Shown here: piece after piece, positions 1-8,738 of the stretch
Layout: each line of letters opens with the position of its first letter
How positions within the stretch are numbered: position 1 is the first letter of the stretch
Source of the DNA: CAVSRC01 sp963732845
GTDB lineage: Bacteria; Pseudomonadota; Alphaproteobacteria; Rhizobiales; Kaistiaceae
Direction of reading: 5' to 3'
NCBI GenBank assembly: GCA_963732845.1
Contig: CAVTBE010000005.1
Location: forward strand, 62,001-126,000
DNA: 64,000 nucleotides
Notes under the pieces: model-generated
Databases searched by the model: none
Seen by the model: the letters and a program-made list of their open reading frames with translations, nothing else
What the model was told of the DNA's origin: nothing
Made by a program: the position numbers and the translations under genes

Positions 1-17
1 TCATCGAATATCGCTGA
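1..17 (+). CDS. 3' end of an upstream gene, probably surA (partial)
   Basis: The first bases read as a coding tail ending Ile-Glu-Tyr-Arg followed by a TGA at 15-17. In Rhizobiales, the periplasmic peptidyl-prolyl isomerase SurA lies directly upstream of pdxA and often ends in such a motif. The identity is inferred from gene order and four residues only. Confidence 0.4.
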
Positions 18-41
18 CCGGGACGCGAAGGGGCACCGGGG

Positions 42-1052
42 ATGCTACCGCCACTTGCCCTCACCATGGGGGAACCGTCCGGTATTGGACCGGACATCAC
101 GATTGCCGCATGGCTCAGGCGGCACGAGTTGGCGTTGCCGCCCTTCTATTGCCTGGCCGACAAGACCGTGCTGACCGAGCGGGCCGCCATGCTGGGGGCG
201 GCCTGTCCGATCGAGACCGTCACTGCGGATACCGCCGCCGCCTGTTTCGAACGCGCCCTCCCCGTGGTGCAGTTGGAGGCGCCGGTCGCCGCGCGCGTCG
301 GCGAACCCGACCCGGCCAACGCTCAGGCGGTCATTGAAGCGATCGCGCGCGCCGTCGGCGATGTGCGCGCCGGCGTTGCGGCGGCGGTGGTGACCAATCC
401 GATCAACAAGAAAGTCCTCTACGACGCCGGCTTCCGCCATCCCGGCCATACCGAATTCCTCGGCACGCTGTCGGCGGCGTGGACGGGCGAGCCGGGCAAG
501 CCGGTCATGATGCTGGCCAGCCCCGAGTTGAAGGCGGTGCCGGTGACCATCCACATCCCGCTGCGCGATGTGGTGGGGGCGCTGTCGGAACGGCTGATCG
601 TGGATACCGGCCGCATCGTCGCCGATTCGCTGAAACGCCGTTTCGCGGTGCCGAATCCGCGCCTGGCGGTCGCCGGGGTCAATCCCCATGCCGGCGAGAG
701 CGGCTCGATCGGCGACGAGGACGAGCGCATCGTTCGGCCGGCGGTCGCCATCCTGCGGGCCGAGGGCATCGATGCGCGCGGTCCGTTGCCCGCCGATACA
801 CTGTTCCATCCGGCGGCGCGGGCGACCTTCGATGCGGTGCTGTGCATGTATCACGACCAGGCGCTGATCCCGGCCAAGACGCTCGCCTTCGCCGACGGGG
901 TCAACGTGACGCTCGGCCTCGCCTTCGTGCGCACCTCGCCCGATCACGGCACCGCCTTCGACATCGCCGGAACGGGGCGTGCCGACCCGGCGAGCCTTGC
1001 CGCGGCGCTGCGTCTGGCGGCAGAGCTGAGGCGCAACGAAATCGCCGAATGA
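42..1052 (+). CDS. pdxA: 4-hydroxythreonine-4-phosphate dehydrogenase PdxA
   Basis: PdxA oxidises 4-phospho-hydroxy-L-threonine with NAD(P) in the DXP-dependent pyridoxal phosphate pathway; it is a cytosolic metal-dependent dimer. The 336-residue length is normal. The N-terminus carries the family motif TMGEPSGIGPD, followed by HPGHTEF (about residue 135), NPHAGESG (about 212) and YHDQALIP (about 270), which supply the metal-binding histidines. The start at 42 is used; an internal ATG at 66 would remove eight residues but is a poorer match to the family start. The stop overlaps the ksgA start (ATGA), so the two are translationally coupled, as is usual in the surA-pdxA-ksgA cluster. Confidence 0.96.
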   Translation: MLPPLALTMGEPSGIGPDITIAAWLRRHELALPPFYCLADKTVLTERAAMLGAACPIETVTADTAAACFERALPVVQLEAPVAARVGEPDPANAQAVIEAIARAVGDVRAGVAAAVVTNPINKKVLYDAGFRHPGHTEFLGTLSAAWTGEPGKPVMMLASPELKAVPVTIHIPLRDVVGALSERLIVDTGRIVADSLKRRFAVPNPRLAVAGVNPHAGESGSIGDEDERIVRPAVAILRAEGIDARGPLPADTLFHPAARATFDAVLCMYHDQALIPAKTLAFADGVNVTLGLAFVRTSPDHGTAFDIAGTGRADPASLAAALRLAAELRRNEIAE

Positions 1053-1900
1053 GCGCGATCGACGACCTGCCGCCGCTGCGCGACGTCATCGCCCGCCATG
1101 AGCTTCTGGCCCGCAAGAGCCTTGGCCAGAATTTCCTGCTCGACCTCAACCTGACGGCGCGCATCGCCCGCGCCGCGGGGCCGCTGGCCGACACCACCGT
1201 CGTGGAGGTCGGGCCGGGGCCTGGTGGTCTCACCCGTTCGCTCCTCGCGGAAGGCGCGGGCCACGTGGTCGCCATCGAGCGGGACCAGCGCTGCATCGCC
1301 GCGCTGGAAGAGATCGCCGCAGCGGCGCCCGGGCGCCTCACCATCATCAATGCCGACGCGCTGACGGTCGACATGGCGGCGCTGGCGGCAAGGCCGGCAC
1401 GTCTCGCCGCCAACCTGCCCTACAACATCGCCACCCCCCTGCTCGTCGGCTGGCTGAAGACCGCGCCCTGGCCGCCCTGGTACGAATCGATGACGCTGAT
1501 GTTCCAGCGCGAGGTGGCCGAGCGCATCGTCGCCGGCCCTGGCTCGAAGACCTATGGTCGCCTCGGCGTGCTCGCCGGCTGGCGGGCCGAAGCCGAGATC
1601 CTCTTCGACGTGTCGCCGCGCGCCTTCACGCCGCAGCCCAAGGTCACCTCGTCGGTGGTGCGGCTGACGCCGCGCGCCCGGCCGCTTGCCTGCGATCCGG
1701 CAGTCCTGGAACGGGTGACCGCGGCAGGCTTTGGCCAGCGGCGCAAGATGCTGCGCCAGAGCCTGAAGACACTGGGTCTGGATGCGCTGCACCTGCTGGC
1801 GGTTGCCGGCATCGAGGAGACGCGGCGGGCGGAAGAGATCGACATCGCCGGCTTCGTCGCGCTGGCCAACGCCGTGAGTGCCGCTAATCCATCTTCTTGA
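1049..1900 (+). CDS. rsmA: 16S rRNA (adenine1518/1519-N6)-dimethyltransferase RsmA/KsgA
   Basis: This enzyme dimethylates two adjacent adenosines in the 3' hairpin of 16S rRNA during 30S maturation. The 283-residue protein has the SAM motif VEVGPGPGGLT (about residue 51) and the catalytic motif NLPYNIATP (about 123), and the C-terminal half has the expected SSVVRL segment. The start at 1049 overlaps the pdxA stop by four bases; the reading frame stays open upstream but only inside pdxA. The last 17 bases overlap the convergent gmk gene. Confidence 0.96.
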   Translation: MSAIDDLPPLRDVIARHELLARKSLGQNFLLDLNLTARIARAAGPLADTTVVEVGPGPGGLTRSLLAEGAGHVVAIERDQRCIAALEEIAAAAPGRLTIINADALTVDMAALAARPARLAANLPYNIATPLLVGWLKTAPWPPWYESMTLMFQREVAERIVAGPGSKTYGRLGVLAGWRAEAEILFDVSPRAFTPQPKVTSSVVRLTPRARPLACDPAVLERVTAAGFGQRRKMLRQSLKTLGLDALHLLAVAGIEETRRAEEIDIAGFVALANAVSAANPSS

Positions 1901-2543
1901 GATCGGTGAGGAGCTTGGCCACGAAGCGCTCCAGGTCGGGCCGATAGACGCGCTTCAGCCGTTCGGCGGTGAGGATGGAGCGCAGGCGCTGGAAGCTCTT
2001 GTCGAGGTCGCGGTTGACCAAAACGTAGTCGTATTCAGTCCAGTGCGGCACTTCCGCCGCGGCGTTGTGCAGCCGCCGGGCGATCACCGCGCCGCTGTCC
2101 TCGGCGCGCCGCTCCAGCCGCGTCTTCAGCTCCTTGGCTGAAGGCGGCAGCACGAAGACGCTGACCACGTCCGAACGCATGCTGTCGTAGAGCTGCAGCG
2201 TTCCCTGCCAATCGATGTCGAAGAGCACGTCGCGGCCGACCTTGAGCGCGTCTTCCACCGGCTGCCGCGGCGTTCCGTAGAAATTGCCGTGGACCTCGGC
2301 CCATTCCAGAAGGTCGCCGGCGTCGCGCATCATTTCGAACTGCCGCCGGGTGACGAAGTGGTAGTGGACGCCGTCGATCTCGCTGGCGCGGCGCGTCCGC
2401 GTGGTCACCGATATCGACAGGCTGACCCCCTCCTCCTGCTCCAGGAGATTGCGCGTCAGCGTCGTTTTGCCCGCGCCCGAGGGCGAGGAGACCACCAGCA
2501 TGATGCCGCGCCGGGCGATGTCGCGCTGCGCAGAGCCTTTCAT
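1884..2543 (-). CDS. gmk: guanylate kinase
   Basis: Phosphorylates GMP to GDP with ATP in the cytosol. The P-loop SSPSGAGKTTL lies at about residue 19, followed by the GMP-binding TTRTRR and the YGTPR segment. The 219-residue length is typical. It is the last gene of the minus-strand fab-mltG-yicC-gmk run. The start codon at 2541-2543 lies inside the left arm of a 21-bp inverted repeat (2533-2553), so the first codons (Met-Lys-Gly-Ser) are supplied by that repeat. No clear Shine-Dalgarno precedes it; an internal start at Met15 would leave almost no residues before the P-loop strand and is less likely. Confidence 0.95.
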   Translation of the reverse strand: MKGSAQRDIARRGIMLVVSSPSGAGKTTLTRNLLEQEEGVSLSISVTTRTRRASEIDGVHYHFVTRRQFEMMRDAGDLLEWAEVHGNFYGTPRQPVEDALKVGRDVLFDIDWQGTLQLYDSMRSDVVSVFVLPPSAKELKTRLERRAEDSGAVIARRLHNAAAEVPHWTEYDYVLVNRDLDKSFQRLRSILTAERLKRVYRPDLERFVAKLLTDLKKMD

Positions 2544-2802
2544 AGCCAGATGGACCCATTCCGACGGAGCGCTTTTGCGACAGGATCAAGCTGGCGGGCG
2601 AAGGTCGTACTGGCGGTACGGCCGCGACCGACGGCGACGATAGTGGCGCAAAAGGCGCCCGTCCCTTCGGGTTTCCGACCGGTGGGCGCCCGACGCCGAT
2701 CCCGGCTCGACCGATGCCCCACATCGCTCTTCGCCAGGCTCGACGCCAGATCGCCTCGCCGGTCGAGAAACGGAATTGGCCCCATCTGGCTATGAAAGGC
2801 TC
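2533..2802. repeat. 270-bp intergenic element with 21-bp terminal inverted repeats
   Basis: The segment from the yicC stop to the gmk start is bounded by a perfect 21-bp inverted repeat: gagcctttcatagccagatg(g) at 2533-2553 and its complement at 2782-2802, with partial matching for about ten more bases inward. Inside are further palindromes, for example cgtac-tggcg-gtacg (about 2607-2621) and gcgccc...gggcgc (about 2656-2690). It codes for no recognisable protein. The form resembles a miniature inverted-repeat element or mosaic intergenic repeat. No second copy was seen in this window, so its mobility is an inference. Confidence 0.7.
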
Positions 2803-2805
2803 TCA

Positions 2806-3693
2806 TCATTCGACGTTCTGCACCTGCTCGCGCAGCTGGTCGACCACCGCCTTCATCTCCAGGCCGATCATGGTCAGCACGCGGTCGTTCGACTTGGAGC
2901 ACAGCGTGTTGACCTCGCGGTTGAATTCCTGGGCGAGGAAATCGAGGCGGCGGCCGACCGCCGCGTCGCTGGCCAGCAGCTCGCGCGCGGCGGCGATGTG
3001 GGCATAGAGGCGGTCGATCTCCTCGCGGATATCGGCCTTGGTGGCGAGCAGCACGGCTTCCTGATGCAGCCGGTCGGGATCGAGCGCCGGGGCGGCGTCG
3101 AGCAGGGCGGCGACCTGCTCGGCCAGGCGGTTGCGGATGGTCTCCGGCGACCGTGCCGGGGAGGCTTCGGCGGCGCCGGTGAGGCGCTCCATCTCGTCGA
3201 GGCGCGTGGCGAGCACCGTGGCGATGGCCCCGCCCTCGCGCGTACGCATGGCTACGAGCGCGTCGACCGCCCGGTCGAGGTCGGCGATCATGTGGCCGGC
3301 GAGCGCCGTCCGGGTTGCCTCGTCGGGGTCGTTGTCGGCCGCCTCGACCACGCCGCGGATGGCCAGAATGCCGTCGAGCGTCGGCGGCGCCGCCGCCACC
3401 TTCTGTCCCACCCGCTCCATGGCGGCAATCACGTCGGCGAGCACCGCCTCGTTGATACGCACGCTGGTCGCGCCCGCCTCGTGCTGGGCGGCGAGGCCGG
3501 CCTGGACATTGCCGCGGGCGAGACGGGCGGCGATGCGCTCGCGCGCCACCGGCTCCACATGGTCGAAACCCGCCGGCACACGCACGCGGATGTCGAGGCC
3601 CTTGCCGTTGACGCTGCGCACCTCCCAGGTCCAGCGATAGCCTTCCCCTGCCCCGTCAACGCGGGCAAAGCCGGTCATACTGCAAAGAGACAT
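2806..3693 (-). CDS. YicC family endoribonuclease
   Basis: YicC proteins are oligomeric stress-related endoribonucleases. The N-terminus MSLCSMTGFARVDG matches the family hallmark S-M-T-G-F, and the C-terminal region has the conserved segment containing REEIDRL and the stretch FLAQEFNREVNTLCSKS. The length of 295 is normal. It sits between mltG and gmk, the standard Rhizobiales order. The stop codon lies directly beside the right arm of the inverted-repeat element, so that element separates it from gmk. Confidence 0.92.
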   Translation of the reverse strand: MSLCSMTGFARVDGAGEGYRWTWEVRSVNGKGLDIRVRVPAGFDHVEPVARERIAARLARGNVQAGLAAQHEAGATSVRINEAVLADVIAAMERVGQKVAAAPPTLDGILAIRGVVEAADNDPDEATRTALAGHMIADLDRAVDALVAMRTREGGAIATVLATRLDEMERLTGAAEASPARSPETIRNRLAEQVAALLDAAPALDPDRLHQEAVLLATKADIREEIDRLYAHIAAARELLASDAAVGRRLDFLAQEFNREVNTLCSKSNDRVLTMIGLEMKAVVDQLREQVQNVE

Positions 3694-3793
3694 CCGCGGC
3701 CGGTCCCAGCCAGAATTGGTTTGACGCCTATGGGCGCACCAAACGCATATGAGCCGCCTCGGACCCCGGGTTCAAGGGCAGCGGCAACGGAGA

Positions 3794-5038
3794 TTACTGC
3801 GGTGCCGGTCTCGGCGTCGGCGAAAGGGCAAGCGGCGCTGCCTCGCCGGCGCCGCCGTTGCCGCCCGCACCGGCTTCGCCCGCCGCCGCGCCGGTGGCAT
3901 TGCTGGCGTTGAGGTCGCGCCAGCGGGCAACGTTGCGCAGGTGTTCCTCATAGCTCTGGGCGAAGGCATGGCCGCCGGAGCCGTCGGCAACGAAATAGAG
4001 GTCGCGCGTGCGCGAGGGGTTGGCGACCGCCTCGAGCGAGGCCCGGCCGGGATTGGCGATGGGCCCGGGCGGCAGCGCCGGAATGACGTAGGTGTTGTAC
4101 GGCGTCGGCGTCTCGAGGTCCTTGCGGCTGAGCGTGAAGTCGGCCGGTTTGCCGGCACCGCTGAACATGCCGTAGAGCACGGTCGGGTCGGACTGCAGGC
4201 GCATGTGCAGCTTGAGCCGGTTGATGAACACCGCCGCCACGCGGCTGCGCTCGTCGGCGAGCGCCGTCTCCTTCTCCACGATCGAGGCAAGGGTGACCAG
4301 CTGCGCCGGAGTCGTGATCGGCAGGTCCGGTGCCCGCCGGCTCCACACGTCGGCGAGCACCCGGTCGCGCTCGCGTGACATGCGATCGATGATGTCCTGG
4401 CGGTTGTCGCCGCGGGTGAACTTGTAGGTCTCGGGCAGCAGGCTGCCTTCCGCCGGAATCTGCGTGACGTCGCCGACCAGGATGTCGTTCGCCTTCAGAC
4501 GGTCGACGATCTGCTGGCTGGTGAGGCCTTCCGGAATCGTCACCGAATAGAGGATGCCCTTGCCGGTCACCATGGTGTCCATGATGTCGCGCATGCTGGC
4601 GTGGGCCGGTATCAGATACTCGCCGGCCTTGAGGCTGGAGGTCTGGTTGCTCAGCCACACGCCGAAGACGAACAGCCACTTGGTGTCGATCAGACCGTCC
4701 TTGACCAGATCGTCGGCGATGGTATTGAGGCCGCTGCCGCGGGCGACGGAGAAGGTGCGCGCGCTATCGAGGGCGGTGGCACCGTCGAACTGCGACTTGG
4801 CGAAAAAGATACCGCCGCCGACGGCGAGAACGGTGACGACGATGACGGTGATGACGACGTTGAGGAAGACCGCCATGGGATGGCGCACGGCGCGCGCACG
4901 CGGCGGCGGCGGCGGCACCGGTTCGGGCTGAAGCGCCTCGGTGGGGCTGCGCGGCGCGGTGCGGCTGAGCGAGGAATGAAGCCGCGCCGACAACGCCTCA
5001 GCGTCGTCGCTGTACGGCTCTCTCCTCATGTCAACCAT
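3794..5038 (-). CDS. mltG: endolytic murein transglycosylase MltG
   Basis: MltG cleaves nascent peptidoglycan strands at the inner membrane and is thought to set glycan length. The 414-residue protein has a proline- and arginine-rich cytoplasmic N-terminus, one membrane helix (about residues 54-76), a LysM-like region and the YceG catalytic domain. The catalytic glutamate is in IVEKETALADE (about residue 253), followed by VFINRL and LQSDPTV. The C-terminal tail is low-complexity Ala/Gly/Pro. It lies 94 bp downstream of fabF in the same operon direction. Confidence 0.94.
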   Translation of the reverse strand: MVDMRREPYSDDAEALSARLHSSLSRTAPRSPTEALQPEPVPPPPPRARAVRHPMAVFLNVVITVIVVTVLAVGGGIFFAKSQFDGATALDSARTFSVARGSGLNTIADDLVKDGLIDTKWLFVFGVWLSNQTSSLKAGEYLIPAHASMRDIMDTMVTGKGILYSVTIPEGLTSQQIVDRLKANDILVGDVTQIPAEGSLLPETYKFTRGDNRQDIIDRMSRERDRVLADVWSRRAPDLPITTPAQLVTLASIVEKETALADERSRVAAVFINRLKLHMRLQSDPTVLYGMFSGAGKPADFTLSRKDLETPTPYNTYVIPALPPGPIANPGRASLEAVANPSRTRDLYFVADGSGGHAFAQSYEEHLRNVARWRDLNASNATGAAAGEAGAGGNGGAGEAAPLALSPTPRPAPQ

Positions 5039-5132
5039 GGAACCGGTCTCTCACTGGCGCCCTACCATACTCCGGGCACGGTGGGCGACTGTAGCACCCA
5101 ATGTGGCAAAAGCGGGATCGCCGTCGCGCCGG

Positions 5133-6395
5133 TCATGAATGACGGCGCAGCACCAGCGACGCGTTGGTTCCGCCGAAGCCGAAGGAATTCGACAGGACCG
5201 TATCCACGGTGCGCTGGCGCGCGGTGTGCGGCACAAGGTCGAATGCCGTGTCAACCGAGGGATTGTCGAGGTTGAGGGTCGGCGGCACGACGTTGTCGCG
5301 GATCGCCAGCAGCGAGAAGATCGCCTCGATGGCGCCGGCCGCGCCAAGCAGATGTCCGGTCGCTGACTTGGTCGAGGACATGCTGATCTTGGCCCCGGCG
5401 TTGCCGACCAGGCTTTCGACCGCCTTCAACTCGATCTCGTCGCCGGTCTGGGTCGAGGTGCCGTGGGCGTTGATGTAGTCGAGATCGCTGGCAGAGATGC
5501 CGGCGCGCTTCAGCGCCATCTGCATGCAGCGCCGGGCGCCGTCGCCATCCGGGGCCGGCGAGGTGATGTGGTAGGCGTCGCCGGACAGGCCGTAGCCGAC
5601 GACCTCGCCATAGATGCGGGCGCCGCGCGCCAGAGCGTGCTCGCGCTCCTCGACGACGACGACGCCTGCCCCCTCGCCCATGACGAAGCCGTCGCGGTCG
5701 CGGTCATAGGGGCGCGAGGCCGCCGTCGGCCGATCGTTGAAATGCGTCGACAACGCCTTGGCGGAGGCAAAGCCGGCAAGCGCGATGCGGCAGACGGGCG
5801 ATTCGGCGCCGCCGGCGACCATCACATCGGCATCGCCGAGGGCGACCAGCCGGGCGGCATCGCCGATGGCGTGGGCGCCGGTCGAACAGGCGGTCACCAC
5901 CGCATGGTTCGGCCCCTTGAGGCCGTGACGGATCGAAACCTGGCCGGAGGCGAGGTTGATCAGGCGGCCCGGAATGAAGAACGGGCTGACGCGCCGGGGC
6001 CCGCGGTCACGCAGGACATGGGCCGTTTCCTCGATGCCCTGCAGGCCGCCGATGCCCGAGCCGATGAGCACGCCGGTCGCCACCTGGTCGTCGTAGCTCC
6101 GCGGATGCCAGCCGGCATCGTCGAGCGCCTGGTCGGCAGCCGCCATCGCATAGACGATGAAGGGATCGACCTTGCGGCTCTCCTTCGGCTCCATCCAGTC
6201 GTCGGGATCGTATCTGCCGTCGGCCTTGGAGCCAGGCGGCAACTGGCCAGCGACCTGGCAAGGCAGGTCACTCACCTCGAAATTTTCGATCCGGGCAATG
6301 CCGCTGCGGCCGGCGAGGATGGCCGACCACGTGACATCGACGCCGCAGCCTAGCGGCGACACCATGCCCAATCCGGTGACGACGATTCGTCTCAA
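5133..6395 (-). CDS. fabF: beta-ketoacyl-ACP synthase II (FabF)
   Basis: Condenses malonyl-ACP with acyl-ACP in fatty-acid elongation. The Cys-His-His catalytic triad is visible: VTACSTGAH (Cys about residue 168), NAHGTSTQTGDE (His about 308) and SATGHLLGAAG (His about 345). Length 420 is usual, and the start MRRIVVTGLGMVSPLG is canonical. It lies 59 bp downstream of acpP, its protein substrate carrier. Confidence 0.96.
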   Translation of the reverse strand: MRRIVVTGLGMVSPLGCGVDVTWSAILAGRSGIARIENFEVSDLPCQVAGQLPPGSKADGRYDPDDWMEPKESRKVDPFIVYAMAAADQALDDAGWHPRSYDDQVATGVLIGSGIGGLQGIEETAHVLRDRGPRRVSPFFIPGRLINLASGQVSIRHGLKGPNHAVVTACSTGAHAIGDAARLVALGDADVMVAGGAESPVCRIALAGFASAKALSTHFNDRPTAASRPYDRDRDGFVMGEGAGVVVVEEREHALARGARIYGEVVGYGLSGDAYHITSPAPDGDGARRCMQMALKRAGISASDLDYINAHGTSTQTGDEIELKAVESLVGNAGAKISMSSTKSATGHLLGAAGAIEAIFSLLAIRDNVVPPTLNLDNPSVDTAFDLVPHTARQRTVDTVLSNSFGFGGTNASLVLRRHS

Positions 6396-6454
6396 TCGAA
6401 TACCGCGGCCCCGCCGTCAGGCGGCCGGGCCGACCGCTCCGTTTACGGCGCCGG

Positions 6455-6691
6455 TCAGGCGGTATTCTTTTCGAGGAAACCGATCGCGTCGCCGACGGTC
6501 AGAATCGTCTCGGCGGCATCATCCGGAATCTCGACGCCGAATTCTTCCTCGAAGGCCATCACGAGTTCGACCGTGTCGAGGCTGTCGGCACCCAGGTCGT
6601 CAATAAAGCTGGCGTTCTCGGTGACCTTCTCCGCGTCGACGCCGAGATGCTCGACGACAATCTTCTTTACCCGTTCAGCGACATCGCTCAT
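6455..6691 (-). CDS. acpP: acyl carrier protein
   Basis: Small acidic carrier for growing acyl chains; 78 residues. The phosphopantetheine attachment site is the serine in LGADSLDTVE (about residue 37). A GAGGT Shine-Dalgarno lies just upstream of the start. It sits between fabG and fabF. The 222-bp gap to fabG is the longest in the cluster and may carry a separate promoter, matching the high demand for ACP. Confidence 0.97.
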   Translation of the reverse strand: MSDVAERVKKIVVEHLGVDAEKVTENASFIDDLGADSLDTVELVMAFEEEFGVEIPDDAAETILTVGDAIGFLEKNTA

Positions 6692-6823
6692 TTTTCAGAA
6701 CCTCGATTGCCCCAAATACCACTTATCCGGTAGACCCCTCGCCCGGCAAGGGATCGATCATCGCCCTGTGTTCGGAACGGGTAGAAGCGTTGAAAAACCG
6801 CCGCGCTTCCGGCACCGGCCGGA

Positions 6824-6845
6824 GCCCGTAACACACTTTACGGGC
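6824..6845 (-). terminator. 8-bp hairpin between fabG and acpP (possible attenuator or terminator)
   Basis: gcccgtaa (6824-6831) pairs perfectly with ttacgggc (6838-6845) across a six-base loop. On the minus strand it follows fabG by about 70 bases. The next U-rich tract is about 25 bases further on, so it is not a textbook intrinsic terminator; it may end fabD-fabG transcripts or stabilise the 3' end. Confidence 0.35.
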
Positions 6846-6913
6846 CTTTGCCAGCCAACCAATCCGCCTCGTCGCTCCTGTTGGCCGGCCGGCACTGAAA
6901 CCGCCCGCGCCGC

Positions 6914-7654
6914 TCATATCATGGCCATGCCGCCATTGACGTGCAACGTCTGGCCGGTGACGTAGGCCGCCTCGTCGGAAGCCAGGAAAACCAACGCTCC
7001 GGCGATCTCGTCGGCGGTGCCGAGGCGGCGGGCGGGAACCCGTTCCAGGATCGCGGCGCGCTGCTTCTCGCTGAGCGCGTCGGTCATCGGCGAAGCGGTG
7101 AAGCCGGGCGCGACGCAATTGACGGTGACATTGCGGCTGGCGATCTCGGCGGCGAGCGACTTGGTCATGCCGATCAAGCCCGCCTTGGAGGCGGCATAGT
7201 TGCCCTGGCCGGCATTGCCGGTGACGCCGACCACCGAGGTGATCGAGATGATGCGGCCGGCGCGGCGGCGCATCATGCCGCGCAGGACCGCGCGCGACAG
7301 GCGCATGGCGGCGGTCAGGTTGACCGTCAGCACCAGGTCCCAGTCCTCGTCGGTCATGCGGGCAAAGAGCATGTCGCGGGTGATGCCGGCATTGTTGACG
7401 AGGATATCGATCTCGCCAGCGAGCGCCTCCTCCGCCTGTGGCACGAGTTGGGCCACTTGCGCCGCATCGGCGAGGTCGCACGGCAGAACGGCGCAGCGCT
7501 CGCCGAGTTCGGCGGCGAGTGCGTCGAGCGCGTCGCGCCGCGTGCCAGAGAGGCCGACGATGGCGCCTTGCCGGTGAAAGGCGCGGGCAATGGCACCGCC
7601 GATGGCGCCACTGGCTCCCGTTACCAAAGCGCGCTTGCCCGTCAGTTCGAACAT
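6914..7654 (-). CDS. fabG: 3-oxoacyl-ACP reductase FabG
   Basis: NADPH-dependent reductase of fatty-acid elongation, 246 residues, SDR fold. The cofactor motif TGASGAIG lies at about residue 12, the NNAG motif at about 87 and the catalytic Ser-Tyr-Lys triad in SITSVVG and NYAASKAG (about 137-155). The start at 7654 is chosen because a purine-rich Shine-Dalgarno (AGGGACAGGGG) precedes it and the protein begins MFELTGKRALVTG; the frame is open further upstream only inside fabD. It lies 16 bp downstream of fabD. Confidence 0.96.
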   Translation of the reverse strand: MFELTGKRALVTGASGAIGGAIARAFHRQGAIVGLSGTRRDALDALAAELGERCAVLPCDLADAAQVAQLVPQAEEALAGEIDILVNNAGITRDMLFARMTDEDWDLVLTVNLTAAMRLSRAVLRGMMRRRAGRIISITSVVGVTGNAGQGNYAASKAGLIGMTKSLAAEIASRNVTVNCVAPGFTASPMTDALSEKQRAAILERVPARRLGTADEIAGALVFLASDEAAYVTGQTLHVNGGMAMI

Positions 7655-7670
7655 CACCCCTGTCCCTTCC

Positions 7671-8612
7671 TCAGTCGAGTTTGGCGACGGCTGCGTCGAT
7701 GTCGGCCGGCGCACCGACGGCCAGCGTCTCGGCCCTCTCGACGATGCGTCTGGCGAGGCCGGAGAGCACCTTGCCGGCACCGACCTCCACGAAAAGATTC
7801 ACTCCGGCGTCGCCGAGCCAGGTGACCGATTCGCGCCAGCGCACGATGCCGGTGACCTGTTCGATCAGCCGGCGGCGGATCTGGTCGGGATCGCTGATCG
7901 GCGCGGCCAGCACATTGGCGACCAGCGGAACGACCGGCGGCTTGATCTCGACGGCGGCGAGCGCCGCCTCCATCGCCTCGGCCGCCGGCGCCATCAGTTC
8001 GCAATGGAAAGGGGCGCTGACCGGCAGGAGGATGGCGCGCTTGGCGCCCTTCTGCTGGGCGATCACGATGGCGCGCTCGACGGCGGCCTTGTTGCCGGAG
8101 ATCACCACCTGCCCGCCGCCATTGTCGTTGGCCGTGGCGCAGACCTCGCCCTCGGCCGCCTGGGCGGCGACCTCCCTGGCCACGTCGAGCTCCATGCCGA
8201 GAAGCGCCGCCATGGCGCCGGTGCCGACCGGCACGGCCGCCTGCATGGCGCGCCCGCGGGTGCGGAGCAGCCGGGCAGCATCGGGAATGCTGAGCGCGCC
8301 GGCGGCGGCCAGCGCCGAATATTCGCCGAGCGAATGGCCGGCGACATAGGCGACCTTGTCGCGAATGGCGATGCCGCGCGCCTCGAGCACCCGGATCGCC
8401 GCCAGGCTTACCGCCATCAGCGCCGGCTGGGCGTTTTCGGTCAGCGTCAGGGTCTCGACCGGCCCTTCCCAAATGATCTCGGACAGTTTTTCGCCGAGCG
8501 CATCGTCCACCGCGTCGAAGACGGCGCGCGCCTCGGATTCGGCGTCGGCGAGCGCCTTGCCCATGCCGACCACCTGGCTGCCCTGCCCAGGAAATGTGAA
8601 TGCGACCGTCAT
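7671..8612 (-). CDS. fabD: malonyl-CoA:ACP transacylase FabD
   Basis: Transfers malonyl from CoA to ACP. The 313-residue protein starts MTVAFTFPGQGSQ, a family hallmark; the catalytic serine is in GHSLGEYSAL (about residue 93) and the histidine in SAPFHCELM (about 202). The reading frame continues open far upstream, but the start at 8612 is fixed by homology to the family N-terminus. It is the first gene of the fabD-fabG-acpP-fabF-mltG-yicC-gmk run. Confidence 0.96.
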   Translation of the reverse strand: MTVAFTFPGQGSQVVGMGKALADAESEARAVFDAVDDALGEKLSEIIWEGPVETLTLTENAQPALMAVSLAAIRVLEARGIAIRDKVAYVAGHSLGEYSALAAAGALSIPDAARLLRTRGRAMQAAVPVGTGAMAALLGMELDVAREVAAQAAEGEVCATANDNGGGQVVISGNKAAVERAIVIAQQKGAKRAILLPVSAPFHCELMAPAAEAMEAALAAVEIKPPVVPLVANVLAAPISDPDQIRRRLIEQVTGIVRWRESVTWLGDAGVNLFVEVGAGKVLSGLARRIVERAETLAVGAPADIDAAVAKLD

Positions 8613-8738
8613 CTGCGCCCGGAACGCCCCTCTTTGCCGGCGAGTCTCCGCCGTTGGCCGCGGGTTTGAGCGCGCCCGGCCGAGGCTGTCAAGACGCGCG
8701 CGGGGCATGATACGCTCGGCCGCGACAGGAGCCGGACA

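Noticed and set aside
2540..2902. Open frames across the yicC-gmk inverted-repeat element
   Set aside because: Frames exist on both strands with similar low-quality, Arg-rich sequence; the palindromic structure explains them better than a gene.
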